A stretch of 64,000 nt of DNA from assembly GCA_949130485.1 (NCBI GenBank), contig OX422204.1, positions 3,249,515-3,313,514 on the forward strand, read 5' to 3'. The notes under the pieces were generated by a model. It did no database searches, was not told where the DNA came from, and was given only the letters and a program-made list of their open reading frames with translations. Below, one piece after another: positions 53,691 to 64,000 of the stretch (its first letter is position 1; each line of letters starts with the position of its first letter). The DNA is from Agelas oroides. Its lineage: Eukaryota > Porifera > Demospongiae > Agelasida > Agelasidae. Position numbers and translations under genes: made by a program.

Positions 53691-54010
53691 ATATTAGACT
53701 TGAGTGGTCCAGCCATTCTTGTACACTTGTGACATAGCTTGCATTGTCGGATTGGAGGACCTTAACAACTCCTCAGCTCCAAACGTTTCTTGATGTCCAC
53801 ACAAGTGCTATAAAAGAATAGCAAAGAAACAATCCATTGAGGCTAGCTACTGCGCCCCAACACCATGCAATGGTGCTAATTCACAGTCTTCACTGGATAC
53901 AAAATTTGGTGGGGAAACTTTCTGTCTTAAAAGCTTGATGTAGTAATATTCATGGCAGAGATTAACAATATTTATGGTCACATGATCCAATTGTACATTG
54001 TGGTACAACG

Positions 54011-56894
54011 ATGCTCTGTTACAGATTTGTGCTGCTTCTGCTGTTCACAGCAAGCTTCACTGTAGCCTCAGGCAAGAAGCAACCTTGTGGTAAGATATAA
54101 AATGTGTCGTGTGGGAGATGAGTAGCTATATATTAGTCGAAATATTTAAGCAATGTATTATGCATCACCATATTATCTAGTGTTGATTAATCTACCCTCT
54201 CTCATTGTGTTTACAGATACTCCACAACAATGGGAAGGAAAAGTTATTGTGGTAATGTTTGTAACAGTAGATACACCCTCCAATTTGCATACGCAACCAT
54301 GCATGTTGATCTCTGCCCTGGAATAAAGTAGTATTGTAACTAATATCTATGTATCTATGCTACAACTATTAGTGGTACAATGTAATGTGCCTGGTCTACA
54401 ACCAATGTACTACTGCAAGCCGTGGTTCATGCACAGTATTTTGTGAGAAATGAAATGTGTGCAGAGCAAAAAATGCAGAGAATTGAACTGTTTTGCTCTA
54501 AACCAGGTACACACAAGTTAGATTGCCATGTTTTTGCCGCAAGCAGCATACAGCAATTGCTTGATCTAGTAAATGTGCTGATTTCAAAAATTTTCACCGT
54601 ACTGACAAACAGACTGACAGACAGACAAAAACGATTGCTTAACCCCTTTGCCCATTCGTACGTTGGGTAATGAATTTAATGCTATTTCTGTCATTGTTGG
54701 AGAACTGATATTTACTAGCGTCGTTCCTAGGCACTTGAAAATTTTTCTGAGCACCTGGGAACAGGGCTAAGTGAGTACTTCAATCATTATCTCCATTGAA
54801 CAATGAAGAAAGAACAAAGCTTTTGCTGCTGCATGATCTCATGATACATACTCAATTTTATGGAACTTGCTGATTATAGTGTGGAGTGTCATGAAGTAAA
54901 CGGGCCCACGAAGTAAGTGGTCCCCAGGGGTAGTCTACTTCAGAGTAAATGGTCCCCCTCTGAAGTAAATTATTATCCCCCTTCTTGCAATCATTGACCT
55001 GTGTGTCCTACCTGGCGTTTGTCCCAACCAACGTTCCAACAAGTGAAGAAAAGTGTTCTAAAATACATTTGTGTGCAAATTGTGTCACAGATATTACATC
55101 ATTCATCCCTCAACTTTCCCACAACCAGATAGCTTCAGTGATTGGACTGTATACATGAGTTAAACTTTGAGCATTAAATTTGTAGCCTCGTTCCCAGGCC
55201 CCTCCCAGCTTTCCATCACCGTACTGCAAGCAACGGAAAGCTGGGCGTGGCCTGGGAACGAGGCTATTAAAGTTGTACAGCCATCACTTTAAATGTGAAT
55301 GTGTGTAGACTCTACTTCAGCCTGAGGGAACATCTATACCAAATTTTAAACTCTAGTTTGAGGAGTTGAGTGGGAGACCATTTACTGCAAGGGGGATCCA
55401 TTATCCTGGAGTAAGTGATCCCTGGAGTAAGTGATCCCTGGAGGAACAGCTACTCCGGAGTATATTGCCTGGGGGACCAATTGTTTCAGAGTAAATGGGC
55501 CAGGGGACCACCTACTTCAGGGGCCCATTTATTTTGTGACAGGAGCAATCTAGCTATAATAATTATGTAAACACTAGCCACAATAGTCTGATCTCTGTGT
55601 ATGTGCTGCTCAAACTTGAACCAGCTGATAGGAATATATTTCAAACAAGCTGGATGCAGTATTCATAATCACCATTTTGTATCTCACTAGTTATGCTAAG
55701 TATAGTCTTAAAAATCAAATGGCAACCAATGTATGATCATTCTCTTTCAGGATGAACCACACAAAGCCTATGCCTTCTTTGGAACAGAATACTATGATGC
55801 TGTTAACACGCGCATACGACTGGTTGAGGAAGTGAGAATGGGAGAAGAGAGGAATGCATATGATGAACTATTCCTGTACAGAGAGGTATGATTGCATGTC
55901 ACATCAAGGGGAGACATAAATATGATTCTGATTTCCGTGCTGAAATTCTCTCATATCAAGTGGTTGAAAAGACATCTCTTTATAGCATCTGACAGTCGTG
56001 TACATAGTTAGCTAAACCCCCCAGAAAGGTAAGCAAAGTGAATGGCATGAGACCGTGGACAGTCTATGGACTTCCAATGGGTATAGATGGTGCTGTGAAC
56101 TTAAGTAAGTGTTCTCCAAGCACTCCTGGCCAATCAGTGCAGCTTAGAACTGCCTCGCTGCTATAGGTACTGGGTATATATAGTACTCAATACTGTCTCC
56201 TTACAAGCTATTCACACACATATTTCATTGTTTGTAGCAACGCTCATATCGGCTCAACCTTCGCACGAGGGAGTGTGTGAACATGTCATTTCCTCAAAAG
56301 TTCACTCCATTTGGAATTCGCCCAAATTCTACCTACTATGGTTCTGCATACATTGGTACTTCCAGCACCCCAGATGCAGGTGTGGAGGTTGACCTCTGGG
56401 GAGGAGAAACACAAGGAGGTGAGCTTGAATACATACCACATAGCATAGACTAGCTGCAGAAGTTCAAAACTTGTGTGTACATTCGAAACCTTGTGTTTGT
56501 GTATGTATCCAATTTGTTGTTTATCCTCAAAGTAAGTGTAAAGGGGGCGCAGATTAGCTATATACGTATATGTTACTGAATGATTATATATATGCCAAAG
56601 CTGCTACTGCATGTGGCCTTACAAAGGTCCCATTCAACAATATTTCTCTTCCAGAGCGTTACATGGGTTCATGGACTACCAAGGAGTGTGTCCCTGTCTC
56701 CCTGAACAGCTATAGTGAAACCACAGGTTACAGAAGTGAAAGGCAAGCATGAACATGAACTAGGTAGCTACACCACACGATTTGTGTAGTATTGACAGCT
56801 TTCTCTGACTTGTTTCAGGTTCTTTGATACTACTCTTGGAATAAGTGATCCAAACATCTTCATACCTCCTAAAGAGTGTCACAAGACCACATAG
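54011..56894 (+). CDS. EPDR: Ependymin-related secreted glycoprotein, complete, six exons
   Basis: Ependymin-related proteins are secreted or lysosomal glycoproteins with a lipid-binding fold. Exons: 54011-54089, 54217-54251, 55751-55885, 56238-56418, 56655-56742, 56819-56894, 594 bases in phase, 197 residues. A signal peptide covers residues 1 to about 20 (MLCYRFVLLLLFTASFTVAS). The mature start CDTPQQWEG matches the family's C-x-P-x-x-WEG. FLYREQRSYRLNLRTRECV, the GSWTTKECVPV block and FFDTTLGISDPNIFIPPKEC complete the pattern. Four cysteines (26, 96, 155, 193) fit the conserved set. N-glycosylation sites occur at N98 (NMS) and at NST in exon 4. Intron 5 appears to use a GC donor (AAG|GCAAGC), because reading on hits a stop three codons later. 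Intron 2 carries a 655-bp element. Function in this animal is unknown. Confidence 0.93.
54887..55541. mobile_element. Inverted-repeat element in the ependymin-like gene, intron 2
   Basis: Left end TGTCATGAAGTAAACGGGCC and right end GGGCCCATTTATTTTGTGACA. Inner arms GTGGTCCCCAGGGG and CCAGGGGACCACCTACTTC pair. Repeated GGAGTAAGTGATCCCT units occur in the right arm. A younger element (55183-55266) sits in the middle. No coding capacity. Confidence 0.75.
55183..55266. mobile_element. 84-bp palindromic TAGCCTCG element
   Basis: Termini TAGCCTCGTTCCCAGGCCCC and GTGGCCTGGGAACGAGGCTA. Flanks TTAAATTTG and TTAAAGTTG agree at 8 of 9. It is nearly all arm, with CCAGCTTTCC and GGAAAGCTGGGC facing each other. 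Confidence 0.9.
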
Positions 56895-56994
56895 AAGACC
56901 AAAACATTGGGGATTATTTATACTTGATGTAGAGTCTATAATTATATGCAAATTGTAAGCTTATCCAGCCAGTGTAGACTAAAGTAGAGTAAGG

Positions 56995-57030
56995 TAGGGT
57001 TAGTAGGGTTAGTAGGGTTAGTAGGGTTAA
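56995..57030. repeat. Telomere-like 9-bp repeat
   Basis: Four close repeats of GGGTTAGTA (GTAGGGTTAGTAGGGTTAG and so on). This is a TTAGGG-like motif with three extra bases, beside a Penelope-like fragment. Confidence 0.7.
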
Positions 57031-57109
57031 ATAGAGTCAAGATGGGCCATGTTAGAGTGGAGTGTTAGAGTGAAGTAGATCATGAGGCATGGTAGAGTGA
57101 AGTGGAGTG

Positions 57110-57415
57110 AGGTACAGCCATGGACAGGAGTTGAGTCTGTGCAGGAAGTCCTCAAGAGACTTCCTCAAATCCATCCATACACAGAGGGTGTCGTCGATGT
57201 ATCACTTCCAGAGGGCCGGTTGGAGGGGCTCGTTCTCGAGGAAACACGACTCCAAGGAATCCATAAAGAGATTCACATAGGAGGGGGCCATCTTGGTGCC
57301 CATGGCAGTGCCTTGTATCTGTTGGTACAGGTGTGTATGGAAGGAAAAGACGTTGTATTTGAGCACTATGTCAAAGAGGGTTTGCATGATGTCCTTGGGC
57401 AACGGGTTAGTAGTG
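57110..57415 (-). mobile_element. Penelope-like element fragment, degraded
   Basis: The minus strand shows Penelope-type reverse transcriptase landmarks: YQQIQGTAMGTKMAPSYVNL, then LFMDSLESCFLENEP and a YIDD box followed by LEDFLHRLNSCPW. Only this short part of the element is present and it is not intact. It is embedded in the left arm of the foldback. Confidence 0.82.
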
Positions 57416-57517
57416 AAGTAGAGTCAAGTAGAGCCATGGTAGATCGAGGTAGCTAGATTCAAGTAGAAGCATGGTAGAGTGAAGTAAAGTCAGGTAGATT
57501 CACGTAGAGCCATGCTA

Positions 57518-58840
<1,323 letters not shown>

Positions 58841-59624
58841 TAGCTACAACTCTTCTTGCAATGGCTCTACATGACTCTACTTGAGTTTACTAAACTCTAC
58901 CACAGATCTACTGGACTCTACGATATGCTACCATGGCTGTACTGGAGTGTGTACATGACTCTACGATATGCTACCATGGCTGTACTGGAGTGTGTACATG
59001 ACTCTACGATATGCTACCATGGCTATACTGGAGTGTGTACATGACTCTACGATATGCTACCATGGCTGTACATAACTCCACTTGACTCTACTACACGCTA
59101 ACTCGACTCCACTACACTCTACCATGGCTCTACTTGACTCTACTATACTCTATAACATGGCTCTACTTGACTCTATACTATACTCTACCACGACTCTACT
59201 TGACTCTACCACACTTTACCATGGCTCTACTTGACTTAATTTGACTCTACTTCACATCGATGCAACTGGGATATCCTGGAGTGTTTCAAGATATCCTGAA
59301 ATAAGGACACTGGGATATCCTGGAGTGTGTAAACTATGGTAGCTGATTCCTATTTCTGAAGTGTGTATCTACTCACTTGCTGTATACCTACTTCAATGAT
59401 GTTGCTTAAGGTGCACTACTGGGCACCTCAACAGAAATTTTTAATGCCAATAGCATTTCACACAATTTAGTGATTACAATAGCATACTATCATATAGAGC
59501 GGTTATACCAGAAGAATGGAAACAAAGTCATATAAACGCTAACTACAGCAGAGAGAAATGGTAGCGGCGTTTTCAACAACAACAATACTAAACATCCAGC
59601 ACAACTCACAAACACCTAAAATGG

Positions 59625-62600
59625 TTATGAATCATCATCTATTGGAATTCTTCCTCTGTATATCATCAGACTGTCTAACAACAGCCCACTTCGTGGCTGA
59701 GGGCGTGGGTTTGCTTCAGGGTGAGGTTTCTGCTTCTTCACTTGTCTTTGTTCTGGCTTTGGGTCGACGGTTGTGGCTTCCTTGGCAACCTCCTTCATTG
59801 CCTTGAGGTACTCTTCACACACGTAATCCACATTGCGGGCTGCCTCACCCATCTTAATTTGTGGTGTCTTCAAGTACGGCCGGCTAACCAGTTGAGACAG
59901 TATTTCCACTGCATCTTCCAGCTTCCCCTGTGTGAATACCAAGCCAAGAGAAGAGAACCATGATACCAATTCAAGTACTAATCCAGTATGTTATTAGAAT
60001 AAGCCTGAGTGAATGCCACACATAGTTGAATAACAATGTTAATCTGCCTACACATCCTGTCGTCACAATATTATTGCATGACTCAGTATGTGAGGTCACT
60101 ATCACACAATGTGCTTCATGGAGGCAAGGACACTAGGGTGTCCACTGTTGAGTAAACCAGTCACAGAGACATATACTGTAGATTGGGAAAATTTCCTTGT
60201 TAAAATAATTTCGCTGATGAGACCAACTGTAAAAATTTAACATGCGAATAAAAACATTTACGCGGCAATGATTCGCGGATCGAACGAACCATGAAAATTT
60301 AACACCACGAAAATTATTTTCATCGTGAAAATTCCCGATCTACGGTACATGTTTTGAACACTTTAACATCTCAACCCTAGGAAGTACTGGAAATGAAGAA
60401 TTTGATGATGACATTGCATAGAAAGGATGTCATCAAAGCACCAAGTTAACAAAGTTGTAATCACAATCCTACCTGTAAGGTCTCATGCGCTTGTATCTCC
60501 TGGTTCTTCTTGCAAGGAATAAAGTACCCAATGCAGTAGGATGCTGACAGAATCCGTCGTGCATGCAACAACACTCTAAATATCTCATCTAGGAAATTCT
60601 CCTCTGGCTTCATGGCACAGGCTCCATTTTCCTCTGTTGACTCCAGCAACGCCTTTGCTCTCACCTCTGCCACTGTAAGTGAGAGAAGGAATACTACCAC
60701 TGAAATAGCCCGCATTACAATGGTCTATGTTCAAGCAGACTAATGCTTCTAACTGCTAACTGCCATGTGAACAGAAACTCCAAGTATGAGCCTGAGATTG
60801 CTCTATGCAGAAGTTGCCTTTAACCATAAAGCCATTATTTATTCTATAACAGTTTCTCATCTCCCACCTGCGCATTTTTTAGAGGCCCACTCAGTAGCCA
60901 TTATTGCATTGCACATGCGCTGTTAGTTTATTGATCTTGTGCTCTAAATGGCGCTGGTATTGCTGATTAACAAATCAGTTTGTAAATGTAGTAATGTAGC
61001 ATACTGCAAAACATCTAAAAGCTTTCTTCTTCTTTAAACCACCTTACCTCACACAGAGATGTTACATTCTGTGCTTTTTTTGTTGCAGAAACCAAACTTT
61101 ATTTGAACAATCGTATAATGGTATAATGCACGTCTGCATGAACTTCAGGAAAAGTCCATGATGAGAAACTGACATGCAACCTAATACACAATGGCTGGAG
61201 GGCCATCCCCACGTGTAAAAAGTGAATATCCTTCCATAAAGGTTGCCTCCTTTAATTGCAAACGACAAAGAGAGGCAAATGTGGGATTCTGGTTCATACC
61301 TTTCTTATCCAGGACTTGACTTAGCTTCTCCAACTCCTTAGTCTTGGCCTGGGATTCCTGTAGCAACTTCAGTTCAATCTGGATTAGAATAAAATATAAA
61401 ATGAAGTTGCTATTGCACAACAAGGACTGTGAAGAAGCCTGCATGCCTGCATAGTTTTGCTGCCATTTGCTTCATGGAGCTGTTGAATAGCTCAGGTGCT
61501 ACAGTATACCACTGAGGCTGAACTAGCAAAACACTACGCTACTGAGGTTGTGTATCGAGTGGGGGAGCACCAACACTGGCTGGCACATCAATGTTCATAT
61601 AATACAAACAGTGCAGTGAAGTGAGATCTGTGAAAATTAGCTTGTAAAAATTTATGAAGTGTATTTACATGTGTAGTTCTACAGACAGTTGTAGCCACGA
61701 AATGTCACTGCTGCAATATCCACTCTACAAAGACAGTTACCGAACTCCAAAGGCCCATTCTCTCAGTTCAGCCTGCTATCGTCCACACCTAGCTTACTTC
61801 TGCTTGTGAGACTAGTAGTCTAGTCTATGTCGTGAACAAGTGCGGCCATAACTATGCTGACAACAAAAGCCTTTGTTGTGGGTATCTCTGGTAGAAGCTA
61901 GCTAGCTTACTTCTGTGCCACAAAAATTTAAAATGTGTAAAATGTTTGTGTAATAGAATGGATTTTGATTTTGTGAAAATTTTGCCCCGAAAAATATCTA
62001 CTATACGGTATGTTCATTTAGTGAAGTTCCAGTCAAGACTGTTACAACCCGATAAACAGCTTACATTCAGACTGTCAAGATGGTTGCTATATCTCTCATA
62101 GTAGTGTTTAAATCTCTCTTTCCTCTCATTGTCGTCCGCCATTGCCTTTTTAACATAGTCTTCCTCCATGCTCTTTCGAGCAGCACTCACTTCCACCTCA
62201 GCTACTCGCTGTGCCTTGTACCGGTTACAGCTGGAAAAAACAAGTGCATGTGACAGTCCAAGTCAGTCTGCAATAACACATCAACTCACTTGAAGTATCC
62301 TCCTGTTCTGTGGTTGTGTACACTCCATGGATCCAGACACACCCAACAGAAAACATGGGCACACTGTACACAACACAAGTGCAGCAGTAAAACCAGCTGC
62401 TACACATCTCAAAGTCACACAGCATAAAAATTTAGCCTCGTTCCCAGGCCTTCACCACCGTCCTGTTTTTGATCGTTTACAGTATGCCAAAATGGAGGGG
62501 GAAGGCCTGGGAGACCATGTCATGTGATACAATGGTAGTCAGACACACATGGTGGGGGGAAGAGAGGGGGGAGGGGTGGCGGCTGACAAAAAATCTCGAG

Positions 62601-64000
62601 GCCCTTCCTTGTAATATTGTGTCCAAGGACTGGAGACCAGAACATCTGAAAGGCAGTGTCAATACAGTTTGTTGTTCTGTACACTTGAGGCTGGTCAATG
62701 CAAAGTTTGTGAATTATAACAGTCGGCACTACCCATGTGTGTCCATTCTCTGTGTGTCTATTCTCTTGTCTACTTCATGTCAGTGCAAGATCTCCCAGGC
62801 CTTCCTCTCTGTTTTGGCATACTGTAAGTGATCAAAACTGGAGCCTGGGAAGGCCTGGGAACAAAGCTAATGAAAGTTGAAAATTAGTGCAGCCTCTCAA
62901 TGTTACTAGGCCCAGACAATGGAGACAATGGTTACATACTGCAGACCTTTCTGCAGGTCATTTGGTTACAGCCTTCATTCTTCTGTATAGGAGAACTGTG
63001 GTCATAGACAAAGAGAAAGAATGTCATGAGCTAGTCTTCTTACGTTAAGAAGTCGAAGGTTCACGTTGCATGTATTCATTCTGTGAGAACAGTTTTACAA
63101 CTAGCTTCAGATGTACATGTATGTATGTATACATGTATGTAAGTAAGTATGTACGTTGTCATTCTGAATGTACACTTCAGCTGTAGGCAGAAGATGGATG
63201 GGTGGATGGGACAAGGACTACAATGTATTACATTCCTCATGCATACGGTATACAGAAATGTACATGTGCGTGCAAGCGAGTTGTCTCCTGGGTATACGTA
63301 ACCTCATTCCAAGGGAACAAGTGTATAATGCAAACTCATTCCCAGAAGGCTTGGGAATGAGACTTCACACTGTAGTGTTGAGGATGTACTATGGTACTAT
63401 TACAAGAGAGCATGAGTAGTCTTACTTGCAGCTTGGGCAGGGTTTGGTACATCTCATGATCCAGCGAGCATTGGCAGCGGCCTCAATAGCCACCTTGGCA
63501 TTCTTCTCTGTTACTATATCATGTAAATCAAGCAGAAGTGAAGTGAATATCTCTCATCCTGCACAGTAGGTGACTTTACATAACATCTAGGCCTGATTTT
63601 TGTCTGAGAAACATGGTTCGTCGATTGTCCATCCAAAACCATGACAATGCATTTTATAATAACCTGAAATATTCAGGCCACTCCAGTCCAAAACCCGTAG
63701 GATATCTTTTCTCACTCATGAGTATGCATGGCAAGAAATTTTGTATGGTATAACTGTATGTGAGCAACCTGTAACTTAACTTAAAGTGATTACTTAGCCC
63801 AGGCCTGGGTTCACATGGTAAGCTGTGATATGACCCATAATATTACAAAACTATTGTCCCAGTGGACTGTTGGATTTCCAACACTCCTCTTTGCTGTGAT
63901 ACTGCAGGATCAGCACAAAGCTTACGTACAAGAAGTCATCTTCACAATGACTTCTTTCCACTTCTCCCAGAGCTCACACCCACATGGCTCGTGGGGTTCC
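59625..64000 (-). CDS. ANKIB1: ANKIB1-like RBR ubiquitin ligase, 3' eight exons (5' part beyond window)
   Basis: RBR ligases take ubiquitin from an E2 onto a RING2 cysteine and then onto substrate. Exons in transcript order: 64000-63930 (open at the edge), 63513-63426, 62995-62947, 62363-62290, 62230-62065, 61378-61300, 60672-60473, 59927-59625. All are GT-AG with matching phases. The window starts in the IBR region (EPHEPCGCELWEKWKEVIVK). RING2 follows: CTKPCPSCNSPIQKNEGCNQ, MTCRKCAHVFCWVCLDPW, with its cysteine and histidine ligands and the catalytic Cys in NEGCN. The Ariadne-like helical part has TGGYFNCNRYKAQ, then HYYERYSNHLDS, a coiled coil IELKLLQESQAKTKELEKLS, ARRILSASYCIGYF and SRPYLKTPQIKMGEAARNV. 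The spacing to TGGY and the SRPYLKTP block fit ANKIB1 better than ARIH1 or ARIH2. The protein ends about 55 residues after SRPYLKTP, shorter than the vertebrate form. The first listed donor (TCTT|GTACGT) is weak and was chosen by phase. Confidence 0.9.
60176..60345. mobile_element. TA-flanked MITE in the last ANKIB1 intron
   Basis: Termini CTGTAGATTGGGAA and TTCCCGATCTACGG are flanked by TA on both sides. The subterminal AATTTTC-rich arms resemble the 5663-6049 family. Confidence 0.7.
62433..62869. mobile_element. TAGCCTCG-family MITE in an ANKIB1 intron
   Basis: Termini TAGCCTCGTTCCCAGGCCTT and AAGGCCTGGGAACAAAGCTA, with inner arms CAAAATGGAGGGGGAAGG and CCTTCCTCTCTGTTTTGGCA. No clear flanking duplication. 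It fills most of the 583-bp intron between the exons at 62947-62995 and 62290-62363. Confidence 0.78.

Overview
The window looks like nuclear DNA of an early-branching animal, most likely a sponge. The evidence is indirect. Four spliced genes with short exons and GT-AG introns match metazoan families (SON, WDTC1, ependymin-related protein, ANKIB1), two further genes are intronless, and gene-free DNA is packed with short terminal-inverted-repeat elements and minisatellites. No rRNA, true tRNA, CRISPR or bacterial operon was found. All exon coordinates were read by hand from splice sites, reading phase and remembered family sequence, without any database search.

Layout. 1-3277: non-coding repeats and a SINE. 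3278-10579 (+): the 3' end of a SON-like gene (G-patch plus dsRNA-binding domain), six exons. 10580-13612: no gene seen. 13613-16988: a broken tyrosine-recombinase element cut up by later insertions. 17077-18388: two long inverted-repeat elements, the first carrying a RecQ-like helicase fragment. 18919-21696: a nest of elements inside elements. 21783-23687 (-): an intronless bifunctional UDP-rhamnose synthase-like gene, with a transposon 67 bp upstream of its start codon. 24038-29299: mobile elements. 29300-30544 (+): an intronless GT92 glycosyltransferase. 30545-34264: palindromes and a segmental duplication. 34265-52096 (-): WDTC1, eight exons, 677 codons, with introns holding about 5.3 kb of tandem or simple repeats. 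52440-53690: a 5'-truncated LINE. 54011-56894 (+): a secreted ependymin-related protein, six exons. 56995-59262: an inverted tandem-repeat structure around a G-rich hexanucleotide array. 59625-64000 (-): the 3' end of an ANKIB1-like RBR ubiquitin ligase, eight exons, open at the window edge.

WDTC1 and the ependymin gene are divergent. The ependymin gene and ANKIB1 converge on the G-rich foldback. WDTC1 (a DDB1-CUL4 substrate receptor in other animals) and ANKIB1 are both ubiquitin-pathway proteins, but nothing here shows that they are linked. The UDP-rhamnose synthase and the GT92 enzyme could both serve glycan assembly; that is only proximity.

The most unusual system is a superfamily of very short elements with termini TAG(C/T)CTCG and mostly 9-bp target duplications. 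About sixteen insertions can be delimited, from 36 bp to about 760 bp. Several are nested in one another, and no transposase for them is visible in the window.
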